Assembly: GCF_900109565.1 (NCBI RefSeq)
Contig: NZ_FNZZ01000003.1
Span: forward strand, 248,001 to 312,000
Origin: Sphingomonas palmae
GTDB taxonomy: Bacteria; Pseudomonadota; Alphaproteobacteria; Sphingomonadales; Sphingomonadaceae
Length of the DNA stretch: 64,000 bases
Direction of reading: 5' to 3'
Both the position numbers and the translations under genes were made by a program. The notes beneath the pieces are model-generated. The model was given only the letters and a program-made list of their open reading frames with translations, made no database searches and was not told the origin of the DNA. Below, one piece after another: positions 20,618 to 28,936 of the stretch; position 1 is the stretch's first letter, and the number at the start of each line of letters is the position of its first letter.

Positions 20618-21405
20618 AGCGGACGCATCTGCCGCTCAACGGTCTGCGCGTCCTTGATGCCGCGGCGCGCCACCTGTCGTTTACCCGCGCGGCGGACGAA
20701 CTGGCGGTCACGCCGGCCGCGGTCGGGCAGCAGGTGCGCGCGCTGGAAGATACGTTAGGCGTGGTGCTGTTCCGACGCACGACCAAGGGGCTGGAGCTGA
20801 CCGATGAGGCAGCAGCGGGTCTTGGCCCCTTGCGCGCGGCATTCCTCCAATTCGAGGACGCGGTGCGCGCGATGCAGGCGGGGCAATCGTCCAAGTCGCT
20901 GACGATCGCGGCACCGCGCGACCTGACCGAGAAATGGCTGCTGCCGCGCCTCGCCGAGATCGCGGGGAGCGATCCCGACCTGCGTTTCTCTCTGGTGGTG
21001 GCGGACGAGGGGCTGGATTTCACCGAGGCCAACCTCGACCTCGCGATCCGCTGGGGCGAGGGACCGGGCGCACACGAGGGTGAGGCGATCGAGAGCGACG
21101 GGCTGGTCACGGTGGAGCGGCCGGGCGGTGGCGCCGATACGCTGATTGCGTGGCCCGGCTCACCCGACGAGGTGGCGACGCCGATCATCCGTGTCGGTGA
21201 CGCCGGGTTGGCGATCGATGCGGCAGCGGCGGGGCTGGGGCGCGCGATCGTGCCCGAACTGCTCGCAGCGCGTGACGTGGACGAGGGGCGGGTCGCGATC
21301 GTCGGGGCGGCGGAACCGTCGCGGCTCGGCTACTGGCTGGTGGCGCCGACCCCGCAATGGCGACAGAAAAAGGTGCAGGCGCTGGTCGAGGCCTTGGCCG
21401 GATAG
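20614..21405 (+). CDS. LysR-family transcriptional regulator (GcvA-like, short effector domain)
   Basis: A 263-residue DNA-binding regulator. The N-terminal winged helix-turn-helix (LRVLDAAARHLSFTRAADEL, residues 10-30, then TPAAVGQQVRALEDTLGVVLF) is typical of the GcvA branch. The effector domain begins near residue 92 (LTIAAPRDLTEKWLLPRL) but is about 35 residues shorter than the usual 300-residue regulator, with the central hinge region reduced. The GTG start overlaps the apaG stop by four bases. Co-translation with metZ and apaG suggests it may control sulfur or methionine metabolism, which is inference only. Confidence 0.9.
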   Translation: MKRTHLPLNGLRVLDAAARHLSFTRAADELAVTPAAVGQQVRALEDTLGVVLFRRTTKGLELTDEAAAGLGPLRAAFLQFEDAVRAMQAGQSSKSLTIAAPRDLTEKWLLPRLAEIAGSDPDLRFSLVVADEGLDFTEANLDLAIRWGEGPGAHEGEAIESDGLVTVERPGGGADTLIAWPGSPDEVATPIIRVGDAGLAIDAAAAGLGRAIVPELLAARDVDEGRVAIVGAAEPSRLGYWLVAPTPQWRQKKVQALVEALAG

Positions 21406-21414
21406 GTGGTGGCA

Positions 21415-21434
21415 GGGGCGGCGTGACCCGCCCC
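21415..21434. terminator. Bidirectional terminator-like hairpin
   Basis: GGGGCGG (21415-21421) pairs perfectly with CCGCCCC (21428-21434) across a six-base loop, between convergent lysR and the small minus-strand gene. No T-run. Confidence 0.5.
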
Positions 21435-21443
21435 CGCGTCGCA

Positions 21444-21821
21444 TCACTTCTTGCGCGCGCGTTTGGGCGCCGCGGCGGCTTCCTTGTCCTCTTCCTCGTC
21501 GTGCTCTTCCTCGCCCGCTTCGGTCAGCGCCTCGCCGAGGGCCTTGAGCTTGTCCTGCGACTTGTCGGCCTTGTCCGCGATCTTGGTCGTGGCGGCGCCC
21601 AGGCGGTGGAGCAGCGCATGGACACGGTCGGCGTCGGGCGTGTCTTTCTCCAACTGCTTGCGCAGCGAGGCAAGGTCGCGCAGGATACCCTTCGCGCCTG
21701 ACACGTCGCTGTCGGCGAGCGCGGCTTCCCAATCCTCGATCATGTCGGCGCCCTTGGCGGGCTTGGTCGATTCCAGTCCGCGATTGATCGCGTTCATCGT
21801 TCCAGCAAATTTGACGGCCAT
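21444..21821 (-). CDS. Helical hypothetical protein with charged tail
   Basis: A 125-residue soluble protein that I cannot name. Residues 1-95 are predicted mostly helical (MNAINRGLESTK, then DWEAALADSDVSGAKGILRD and LRKQLEKDTPDADRVHALLH). The last 30 residues are an acidic run (GEEEHDEEEDKE) followed by a basic end (PKRARKK), a pattern seen in proteins that bind nucleic acid or assemble with a partner. An AGGAGA ribosome binding site precedes the ATG. It is convergent with the LysR gene and stands downstream of an ABC permease gene on the same strand. Confidence 0.75.
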   Translation of the reverse strand: MAVKFAGTMNAINRGLESTKPAKGADMIEDWEAALADSDVSGAKGILRDLASLRKQLEKDTPDADRVHALLHRLGAATTKIADKADKSQDKLKALGEALTEAGEEEHDEEEDKEAAAAPKRARKK

Positions 21822-21897
21822 GTGACGAACTCTCCTAGCGGGCGGGTGCCCGCGCGTGGAAACGAGAGCGCCCGGCTAAGTGTCCGTCCCGACTCGA

Positions 21898-22749
21898 TTA
21901 GTTCTTCAATTTCCAGCCGCGGCGCAGCAGCGTGTAGCAGAGCACACCCATCGCCACGTCGATCGCGAGAATGACGACGCTGCCGAGCATGACGGGCGAA
22001 TCGGCGGTGCCGAGGAACCCGTAACGAAAGCCCGAGATGACGTAGAAGAACGGATTCACGTGGCTGAACGCGCGGAACGCGGGGGCCAGGTGATCGACCG
22101 AGTAGAAGGTGCCCGACAACAGCGTCAGCGGCGCGATGACGAAGTTGGTGACCGCAGCCGCGTGATCGAACTTCTCCGCCCAGATCGAGGTCAGCACGCC
22201 CGCGAGGCTGAGGAACAAGGCGCCGAGCAGCCCGAACCACAATACTGCGAGCGGATGCTGCGGCGTGACGTGGACATCCGGCCAGAGCGACATTGCCAGC
22301 CATACCGCCGTGCCGACGCAGAAGGCGCGCGTGACCGCACCCCCCGTCAGCGCGGCGAGCAGTTCTCCGGTCGAGAGCGGTGGTTGCAGATAGTCGACGA
22401 TCGTGCCCTGAATCTTGCCGACCAGCAGCGAGAAGCTGGCATTGGCGAAGGCGTTCTGCATCATGCCCATGATGATCAGGCCGGGTGCGACAAAGTCGGC
22501 GAACGGCACAACGGTGCCGCCGACGCGCACGGGCGCGCGCGCGCCGTTCGCAACTGTGAAGATGACGAGGAACAGCAGGGTCGTAATCGCCGGCGCCCAC
22601 ACGGTCTGGAGCTGCACCTTGAAGAAACGGCGCACCTCCTTCACATAGAGGGTTCGCAGGCCGCCCCAGTTCACGTTCCGGATGACCGGGACACCCGGTG
22701 CGTTCCTGACTGCCGATTGGACTTGGCCGATTGGGGGCTGGCTGCTCAT
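21898..22749 (-). CDS. ABC-2 type transport permease (YadH-like)
   Basis: A 283-residue inner-membrane protein with six predicted membrane segments and the ABC-2 permease signature near the C-terminus (FVIAPLTLLSGTFYSVDHL, then NPFFYVISGFRYGFLG). An amphipathic N-terminal part (NWGGLRTLYVKEVRRFFKV) precedes the first segment, as in YadH and DrrB-type permeases for drugs, lipids or polysaccharide. The partner ATPase is not next to it: the flanking genes are an unrelated small gene and the divergent gcrA. The partner must be encoded elsewhere. The substrate is not known. Confidence 0.92.
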   Translation of the reverse strand: MSSQPPIGQVQSAVRNAPGVPVIRNVNWGGLRTLYVKEVRRFFKVQLQTVWAPAITTLLFLVIFTVANGARAPVRVGGTVVPFADFVAPGLIIMGMMQNAFANASFSLLVGKIQGTIVDYLQPPLSTGELLAALTGGAVTRAFCVGTAVWLAMSLWPDVHVTPQHPLAVLWFGLLGALFLSLAGVLTSIWAEKFDHAAAVTNFVIAPLTLLSGTFYSVDHLAPAFRAFSHVNPFFYVISGFRYGFLGTADSPVMLGSVVILAIDVAMGVLCYTLLRRGWKLKN

Positions 22750-22811
22750 GGCTCTGGCGGGTAACCGTTGCCGACAGCACCCGCAACCGGCACGCTTGAG
22801 GGATTACACGA

Positions 22812-23540
22812 ATGTCCTGGACCGACGAGCGCATCGACACGCTCAAGACCATGTGGGAAGCCGGCCAGACCGCGAGCCAGATTGCCGAAGCGCTGGGCGG
22901 GGTCAGCCGCAATGCCGTGATCGGCAAGGCGCACCGACTGGGACTGCAGTCGCGCCCGTCGCCCGTGGTCAGCAAGGAGGAAGCGCGCGCGCAGGTTGCC
23001 GCAGCGCAGGATGCTGCCTCGATGACCGATACGGTTCCCGAGGTCGCCGAAGCTGAGACGGTCGTCATCGCCGAGCCGGAGCCGGTGATCGCGCCCGCGC
23101 CGCCGCCCGCGCCCGAGCCGGTAGTCGATGAAGACGAGGTTGAGGAAGAAGCGGAGCCCGTTGCAGCGGCGCCGGCGGCGCGCGAGCGTCCAGTCGAATC
23201 GCAGCAGCCGATCCTCCGCTCGGTCGGCCCCGGCGGCTTTGTTCGCCAGTCGCCCGGTGAGCAGCAGGCGCCGAGCACCCCTGCGCCGCCGCGCCGGCTG
23301 GTCCCAGCGCGCACCGCGCCCGAATATGCCGACAAGACCTCGCTGCTCGATCTGAGCGACAAGGTCTGCAAATGGCCGCTCGGTCACCCGGGCGAGCCGG
23401 ACTTCCACTTCTGCGGCGAGAAGGTGAACCCCGGTTTTCCCTATTGCGTCACGCATTGCGGCCACGCGTATCAGGCGCAGCTGCCGCGCCGTGATCGCCG
23501 CGCGCCGCCGCTGCCCTTCGGTGGTCCGCGCATGCGCTGA
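22812..23540 (+). CDS. gcrA: GcrA cell-cycle regulator
   Basis: A 242-residue transcription factor of the alphaproteobacterial cell cycle that works with sigma-70 RNA polymerase at promoters methylated by CcrM at GANTC. The N-terminal helix-turn-helix is clear (MSWTDERIDTLKTMWEAGQT, then SRNAVIGKAHRLGL, residues 1-48). A long low-complexity Ala/Pro/Glu linker (residues 60-170) separates it from the C-terminal Cys/His block (CKWPLGHPGEPDFHFCGEK and CVTHCGHAYQ, residues about 180-220), which contacts sigma-70. The linker is longer than in Caulobacter. It is divergent from the ABC permease gene. Confidence 0.96.
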   Translation: MSWTDERIDTLKTMWEAGQTASQIAEALGGVSRNAVIGKAHRLGLQSRPSPVVSKEEARAQVAAAQDAASMTDTVPEVAEAETVVIAEPEPVIAPAPPPAPEPVVDEDEVEEEAEPVAAAPAARERPVESQQPILRSVGPGGFVRQSPGEQQAPSTPAPPRRLVPARTAPEYADKTSLLDLSDKVCKWPLGHPGEPDFHFCGEKVNPGFPYCVTHCGHAYQAQLPRRDRRAPPLPFGGPRMR

Positions 23541-23566
23541 TCGGCGCGTAACCCCCGTACTTTCCG

Positions 23567-23603
23567 AAGGGTCGGTCCAATCCGGTGGGATGGGCCGACC
23601 CTT
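23567..23603 (+). terminator. Rho-independent terminator of gcrA
   Basis: AAGGGTCGG pairs with CCGACCCTT (9 bp), followed by TTGTTGTTC. It begins 26 bp after the gcrA stop. Confidence 0.75.
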
Positions 23604-23681
23604 TGTTGTTCAGACATTTGTGTAAATGCCGTGTTCGGTGAGCCAATGTGCGGTGCCGAACCGCTACCATCGGTGCGCCAT

Positions 23682-23703
23682 ACCTAACCCGAAAGGGTTA
23701 GGT
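23682..23703 (+). promoter_or_regulatory. GAAA-tetraloop hairpin covering the tadE ribosome binding site
   Basis: A perfect 9-bp stem, ACCTAACCC paired with GGGTTAGGT, closed by a GAAA tetraloop, ends one base before the ATG of tadE at 23705. The AAGGG at 23693-23697, the best Shine-Dalgarno for this start, lies in the loop end and right arm, so the hairpin would mask it. There is no T-run, which argues against a terminator. Translational control by this hairpin is inferred, not shown. Confidence 0.65.
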
Positions 23704-23704
23704 C

Positions 23705-24145
23705 ATGGTGGGAATATTCCCTCGCTTCACGGGTCGGTCGCAGTCGCGGCTGGTCGGCCAACGACGTGGCGCGGTGCTGGTCGAGTTCGCGCTGGTGCTG
23801 CCGATTCTGATCACGCTGGTGATGGGGGTCTTGTGCTACGGCCAGTATATCTGGCTCGCGCACAGCGTGCAGGCGGCCGCGAACGATGCGGCGCGCGCGA
23901 TCGTCGCCGGGGTCACCCCGGCCGAGCGTCTCACCCTGGCGCAGGCGGCGGTCGCCAATGACATCGCGAACATCGCCGAGTTGAAGAGCGACAAGGTGGC
24001 GATCGCGATCGATGAAGCGGGCGCCCGCGCGACGATCAGATTGCGCGTCGACGCGCGCGCGCTGACGTTGCTGTCGACCGGCATCGTGCCGCTGCCCGAG
24101 CCGGTGATCGAGCGGCGTGCGGTGGTGTCGCTGGCGGTCCTGTGA
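23705..24145 (+). CDS. TadE-family pilus assembly protein
   Basis: A 146-residue pseudopilin-like protein. The TadE signature is the N-terminal RRGAVLVEFALVLPILITLV (residues 20-39) with the Glu in VEFALVLP, a single membrane helix and a pilin-like VQAAANDAARAIVAG segment. The remainder is a small periplasmic domain. In Flp/Tad systems TadE is a minor pilin exported by the TadA machinery, but no other tad genes except the next one are here. It overlaps the TadG-like gene by four bases (GTGA). The start lies just behind a strong hairpin that may control its translation. Confidence 0.88.
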   Translation: MVGIFPRFTGRSQSRLVGQRRGAVLVEFALVLPILITLVMGVLCYGQYIWLAHSVQAAANDAARAIVAGVTPAERLTLAQAAVANDIANIAELKSDKVAIAIDEAGARATIRLRVDARALTLLSTGIVPLPEPVIERRAVVSLAVL

Positions 24146-25785
24146 CGATGCGCTGCCCCTCGCTGTTACGAAGCGCGCGCGGCGGGGTGGGCGTGTTCGT
24201 CGCCTGCGCGATGCCGCTGCTGATCGGTTTCGCGGCATTCGCGGTCGATCTGGGCACCGCGCAGCTCGACGCGCGCCGATTGCAGGGGATCGCCGACAGC
24301 GCCGCGCTGGCCGCTGCCAGTGCTCCCAGAGATGCCGACAATGTGGCGCGGGACCTGGTCACGGCGAGCTGGGGCACCGCGACCGTCGCTCGCGTGACCA
24401 CCGGCCGTTACCGCGCCGACGCAACGGTGCCGGTGGCGCAACGCTTCACCGCCGCGGCGGACGGCGACGCGGTGCGGGTCGAGCTCAGCGCGCGCTCGCC
24501 CACCTTCTTCGCGCGCATCTTCGGCTACGACTCGCTGCCGATCACGCGCGCGGCGACGGCGCAGCGGCGCGCGGTGGCGAGCTTCTCGGTCGGCTCGCGC
24601 CTCGCGGCGATCGACGGCGGGGTCGTCAACGCGCTCCTATCCGCGCTGACCGGGCGAACAGTGTCGCTCGGCGTACTCGATCACCGCGCACTCGTGGAGG
24701 CGAGAGTCGACATCTTTCAGCTGCTCGACCGCCTGCGATTGCGCGCCAACCTGTCGGTCAACGATTACGGCGACCTGCTCGCCGCCGACGTGCGGGTGAC
24801 GGACCTGTTCGGTGCGCTGGGCGACACGCTGAAGGCGACGGGTCAGGAGGCGGCGGCCGACGCGGTCGGGCGCGTTGGCGCGGCGCTGGGCGGGCAGACG
24901 ATCAGGCTCGGCACGCTGATCGACCCGGGTCCGCTCGCCACGCAGGGGGTCGGCAGCAGCGGCGTGGCGCGGGTGCCGGTGCTGCCGTTCATGACCGCGC
25001 TGCTGGAGGCGGGCGGAGCGCGGCGGCTGGCGCTAGACCTCGGAGCCGGTGTTCCCGGCGTTGCGTCGGCGAAGGTGAGCGTCGCAATCGGTGAGCGCGC
25101 GCAATCCTCGCCGTGGCTCGCCATCACCGACACGGGCGATACCGTGATCCGCACCGCGCAGGCGCGGATCTACGCGCGCCTCCGGGTCGCACCGACATTG
25201 CTGCCCGGCCTGTCGAGCCTCGCCTCGATCGATCTGCCCCTGTTCGTCGAGGCGGCAGGGGCGGAGGCGCGGTTGAAGAAGATCGACTGCGCCGCGCCGA
25301 TGCGGGCGGTGACGTTGGAGGGCCGGGTCGATCCGGTGCAGGCGGCGATCGGCACAATTGACGAGGCGAAGCTCGCCGACTTCTCCAAACCGATCACGCC
25401 GACGACCGCGCGTCTCGTCGACACGCTGCTGGTCGACGTGACGGGTAGCAGCCGCGTCTCGCTGGGCGCGGCGGAGCCTTGGCAGGCGAGACGTTTTACG
25501 CAGGACATGATCGACACCGGCGCGGTTGAGACGATCCGGTCGAGCACCCCGCTGCAGGGGATCGCGACCTCGCTGATCGCGCAGGCATCGCTAAAGGTGA
25601 CATTGATCGGGCTGCCGCTGCCGATCGACCCGCTGCTGCGCGCGGTCGGCGGCATCCTGTCGGGGATCGCCGCGCCGCTCGACACGCTGCTGATAGCGGT
25701 GACGGGAACGTTGGGGCTCGGCATCGGCGAGGGCGATTTGCAGGTGAATGGCCTGCGATGCGGGAATGCGGTGTTGGTCGGCTGA
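24142..25785 (+). CDS. TadG-like pilus assembly protein
   Basis: A 547-residue membrane-anchored protein. The N-terminal RGGVGVFVACAMPLLIGFAA (residues about 13-32) and VDLGTAQLDARRLQGIADSA (residues about 35-54) form the TadE/TadG-type pilin helix with the following Asp-rich turn; the helix begins near residue 15. The remaining 480 residues are extracytoplasmic, rich in Ala, Leu and Val, with no von Willebrand domain that I can recognise. It starts with GTG overlapping the tadE stop (ATG at 24148 is an alternative). TadG proteins anchor or tip Flp pili; here they form an orphan pair. Confidence 0.82.
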   Translation: MTMRCPSLLRSARGGVGVFVACAMPLLIGFAAFAVDLGTAQLDARRLQGIADSAALAAASAPRDADNVARDLVTASWGTATVARVTTGRYRADATVPVAQRFTAAADGDAVRVELSARSPTFFARIFGYDSLPITRAATAQRRAVASFSVGSRLAAIDGGVVNALLSALTGRTVSLGVLDHRALVEARVDIFQLLDRLRLRANLSVNDYGDLLAADVRVTDLFGALGDTLKATGQEAAADAVGRVGAALGGQTIRLGTLIDPGPLATQGVGSSGVARVPVLPFMTALLEAGGARRLALDLGAGVPGVASAKVSVAIGERAQSSPWLAITDTGDTVIRTAQARIYARLRVAPTLLPGLSSLASIDLPLFVEAAGAEARLKKIDCAAPMRAVTLEGRVDPVQAAIGTIDEAKLADFSKPITPTTARLVDTLLVDVTGSSRVSLGAAEPWQARRFTQDMIDTGAVETIRSSTPLQGIATSLIAQASLKVTLIGLPLPIDPLLRAVGGILSGIAAPLDTLLIAVTGTLGLGIGEGDLQVNGLRCGNAVLVG

Positions 25786-25791
25786 GCCGAG

Positions 25792-25819
25792 ACGGGCCGG
25801 CGCGCGAACGCCGGCCCGT
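25792..25819. terminator. Terminator-like hairpin between tadG and the barrel protein gene
   Basis: An 11-bp perfect stem, ACGGGCCGGCG with CGCCGGCCCGT, around a 6-nt loop, directly after tadG and before the convergent stop at 25830. It has no T-run but the location fits a shared terminator. Confidence 0.6.
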
Positions 25820-25829
25820 GTACGTCGGA

Positions 25830-26702
25830 TCAGAAGCGGAACGCCGCCGTCGCGCGCATCGAATGCCAGCGGAACTTGCTGTCGCTGCGGGCGAAATCGG
25901 TGCCGCCGGTGTTGGGCGCGAGAATGAAGGGATTGCTCGCGGGCGTGGTACCGGTCGATCCGGCGCGAACGCGGTACGCGTCGTCCTGATACTGGTGGTA
26001 CATATATTCGAGCCCGATCGAAAAGTTGTTCCCGATCCGCTGCTCGACGCCGCCGCCGCCCTGGATGCCGAACTGGTTGCGCTTGCCGCGCTCGGAGAAG
26101 GCGTTGGCGGTGTTGGTGGTGGTGAACTCACGGTCGATCCGCGCGTAGCCCGGGCCGAAGGTGCCGTAGAACAGCGTCGAATCGTTGGGCGTGTAGCCGG
26201 CGCGCGCACGGATGCCCGCCTCCCACTGCAGATCGCGCGTCATCACGTAATTGGCGGGCGTGGTTGAGAAGCCGGACACGCTGTCGCTGATCTCGCTCTT
26301 GCCGAACTCACCCACGACGCCGACGACGAAGCGGCCCATCTGCTGGTCGAGGCCAATACGCCCGTAATACGCCCAGCCGTCCTTGTCGTTGCGGCAGCCC
26401 GCGCCTGCCGGCAGCGTCGGTGCGGCGGTCGAGGTGCGACCCGGCGCGTTGGCGCTGATCGCGCGACCGTTGCAGAAGCCTGGCGAGAAGGCATTCGCGC
26501 CCGCGGCGGTCGTGACCGTGTCGCCGAAGCGGCCGTCGAGATTGCGATCGAACAGTATCGACGATCCGCGATCGTTGCCCTGAACGTCGTAGCCGCCGGC
26601 CGCGCCGACGTAGATGCCGCTGAAGCCGGTGGTGACTTCCTGCGCGACGGCGGGCGTGGCGGCGAGCAGCGCGGCCGCGCCGGCGAGTAGCTTGATCTTC
26701 AT
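25830..26702 (-). CDS. Outer-membrane beta-barrel protein (Opa/OmpA-barrel-like)
   Basis: A 290-residue protein with a signal peptide (MKIKLLAGAAALLAATPAVAQ) and a C-terminus ending in Phe (ATAAFRF), the hallmark recognised by the BAM complex. Alternating Tyr/Gly-rich strands (GFSGIYVGAAGGYDVQG, YYGRIGLDQQMGRFVVGVVG, WEAGIRARAGYTPNDSTLFY, SIGLEYMYHQY) fit an eight-stranded barrel with long loops. The start at 26702 follows a GGGAGG site; a longer start at 26747 would precede the signal peptide. Its function is unknown, perhaps adhesion or envelope structure. Confidence 0.88.
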   Translation of the reverse strand: MKIKLLAGAAALLAATPAVAQEVTTGFSGIYVGAAGGYDVQGNDRGSSILFDRNLDGRFGDTVTTAAGANAFSPGFCNGRAISANAPGRTSTAAPTLPAGAGCRNDKDGWAYYGRIGLDQQMGRFVVGVVGEFGKSEISDSVSGFSTTPANYVMTRDLQWEAGIRARAGYTPNDSTLFYGTFGPGYARIDREFTTTNTANAFSERGKRNQFGIQGGGGVEQRIGNNFSIGLEYMYHQYQDDAYRVRAGSTGTTPASNPFILAPNTGGTDFARSDSKFRWHSMRATAAFRF

Positions 26703-26819
26703 TAGAACCTCCCGTGAACTCGGGCGCCGAACGGACCGATATGGCAATATGTTGCGTGACGTTTGGTTGCTGGCTTGTGCCCCTTCTGTTCGCGTCGGCG
26801 CTGGGGTATAGCGGCTCGC

Positions 26820-28814
26820 ATGGCCGACGATCTCTTTGCCTCTTCGACCGCTAGTGTCGGCAGCTACGATGCGTCATCGATCGAAGTGCTGGAAGGGCTG
26901 GAGCCGGTACGTCGGCGCCCCGGCATGTACGTCGGCGGCACCGACGAGCGCGCGCTGCACCATCTCGCCGCCGAGGTGCTCGATAATGCGATGGACGAGG
27001 CCGTCGCGGGGCACGCGACGCGAATCGAGGTGACGCTGGAGCCGGGCAACCGGCTGACTATCACCGATAACGGTCGCGGCATCCCGGTCGATCCGCACCC
27101 GAAGTTCCCCGACAAATCGGCGCTGGAGGTGATCCTGTCGACGCTCCACTCGGGCGGCAAGTTCGCCGGCAAGGCGTACGCGACCAGCGGCGGCCTGCAC
27201 GGCGTCGGTGTGTCGGTGGTCAACGCGCTGTCGGCGGAGACGGTGGTCGAGGTCGCGCGCGAGCGGCAGCTGTATCGTCAGCGGTTCAGCCGCGGGCAGA
27301 CGGTCGGCGTGCTGGAGCATGTCGGTGCGGCGCCCAACCGGCGTGGTACCAGCGTCTCGTTCGTGCCCGATCACGAGATTTTCGGACCCGAGCTGAACTT
27401 CAAGCCGGCGCGGCTCTACAAGCTGGCGCGGTCGAAGGCGTATCTGTTCGCGGGCGTCGAGATCCGCTGGAAATGTGCCGCGTCGCTCATTTCCGACGAT
27501 ACGCCGGCGGAGGCGGTGTTCCAGTTTCCGGGCGGCCTCGCCGACCATCTGCGCGAACAGCTGGGCGGGCGCGAGTGCGCCACCGCCGACGCGTTCGCGG
27601 GCACGCAGGACTTCGCCGATGCGCCCGACGGCACCAAGATGGGCAAGGTCGAGTGGGCGGTCGCCTGGCCGCTGTGGAGCGAGGGCAGCTACAGCTGGTA
27701 TTGCAACACGATCCCGACCCCCGATGGCGGCACGCACGAGCAGGGATTGCGCCAGGCGCTGGTCCGCGGGCTGCGCGCCTTCGGCGAGCTGGTCAACAAC
27801 AAGCGCGCGAAGGAGCTGACCGCCGACGACGTGATGGTCGGCAGCGAGCTGATGCTGTCGGTGTTCATCCGCGATCCCCAATTCCAGAGCCAGACCAAGG
27901 ACCGGTTGACCTCACCCGAGGCCGCAGGGCTGGTCGAGAAGGCGGTGCGCGACCATTTCGACCATTGGCTCGGCCACAACATGGAGCGCGGTCGCGCGCT
28001 GCTGTCCTACGTGCTTGAACGGATGGACGAGCGGCTCCGGCGCAAGCAGGAGCGCGAGGTCAAGCGCAAGACCGCGACCAGCGCGCGGAAGCTGCGCCTG
28101 CCGGGCAAGCTGACCGACTGCTCGGCCGATGCGCCCGCGGGCACTGAACTCTTCATCGTCGAGGGCGACTCGGCCGGCGGCAGCGCGAAGCAGGCGCGCG
28201 ACCGCAAGACGCAGGCAATTCTGCCGATCCGCGGCAAGATCCTGAACGTCGCCAGCGCCACCAGTGCCAAGATCCTCGCCAATCAGGAGATCGCCGATCT
28301 CGGCCTCGCGCTCGGCTGCGGGACGCGAAAGGACTGCGTGGCGGACAACCTGCGGTATGAAAAGGTCATCATCATGACCGACGCCGACGTCGATGGCGCG
28401 CATATCGCGACGCTGCTGATGACGTTCTTTTTCCAGGAAATGCCGGATATCGTGCGGCGCGGGCACCTCTACCTCGCGCAACCGCCGCTCTACCGGCTGA
28501 CGCACGGCGCGAAGAGCCTGTACGCGCGCGACGACGCTCACCGCGCCGAGCTGGAGCGGACCGCGTTTCGCGGCAAAAAGGTCGAGGTCGCGCGCTTCAA
28601 GGGACTGGGCGAGATGAACCCGGGGCAGCTGCGCGAGACGACGATGGATCCCGCCTCACGCGCGCTGATCCGCATCACGCTGCCGCAGGAATATGAGGAA
28701 CGCGCGGGTGTGAAGGACCTGGTCGACCGGTTGATGGGAACCAATCCCGCGCACCGCTTCGCGTTCATTCAGGAGAATGCGGCGCGGATGGACGAGGAAG
28801 CGATCGACGCCTGA
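26820..28814 (+). CDS. parE: DNA topoisomerase IV subunit B
   Basis: A 664-residue ATPase subunit of topoisomerase IV, which decatenates replicated chromosomes with ParC. GHKL ATPase motifs are EVLDNAMDEAVAG, ITDNGRGIPVD and TSGGLHGVGVSVVNALS (residues about 55-140). The transducer domain follows, then the TOPRIM domain with ELFIVEGDSAGGSAKQ, LPIRGKILNV and IIMTDADVDGAHI (residues about 440-540). The short C-terminus and the absence of the long GyrB insertion point to ParE rather than GyrB. The ATG at 26820 is the natural start. It is divergent from the barrel protein gene. Confidence 0.96.
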   Translation: MADDLFASSTASVGSYDASSIEVLEGLEPVRRRPGMYVGGTDERALHHLAAEVLDNAMDEAVAGHATRIEVTLEPGNRLTITDNGRGIPVDPHPKFPDKSALEVILSTLHSGGKFAGKAYATSGGLHGVGVSVVNALSAETVVEVARERQLYRQRFSRGQTVGVLEHVGAAPNRRGTSVSFVPDHEIFGPELNFKPARLYKLARSKAYLFAGVEIRWKCAASLISDDTPAEAVFQFPGGLADHLREQLGGRECATADAFAGTQDFADAPDGTKMGKVEWAVAWPLWSEGSYSWYCNTIPTPDGGTHEQGLRQALVRGLRAFGELVNNKRAKELTADDVMVGSELMLSVFIRDPQFQSQTKDRLTSPEAAGLVEKAVRDHFDHWLGHNMERGRALLSYVLERMDERLRRKQEREVKRKTATSARKLRLPGKLTDCSADAPAGTELFIVEGDSAGGSAKQARDRKTQAILPIRGKILNVASATSAKILANQEIADLGLALGCGTRKDCVADNLRYEKVIIMTDADVDGAHIATLLMTFFFQEMPDIVRRGHLYLAQPPLYRLTHGAKSLYARDDAHRAELERTAFRGKKVEVARFKGLGEMNPGQLRETTMDPASRALIRITLPQEYEERAGVKDLVDRLMGTNPAHRFAFIQENAARMDEEAIDA

Positions 28815-28890
28815 CGTTCGCACGCGGCTGAGTCGAGGCCAGTTGTGCGTCGCAACGCGCCTTTGTACTAGCCGACCTTCGCGGTGTCGC

Positions 28891-28911
28891 CGCGGCCGTC
28901 GATCGGCCGCG
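28891..28911 (+). terminator. GC hairpin after parE
   Basis: CGCGGCCG and CGGCCGCG pair perfectly around TCGAT, 76 bp after the parE stop and 25 bp before the next start. It could end the parE transcript or structure the mlaA leader. No T-run. Confidence 0.4.
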
Positions 28912-28936
28912 TGGGGCGGATGCTAGGAGCCGACGA

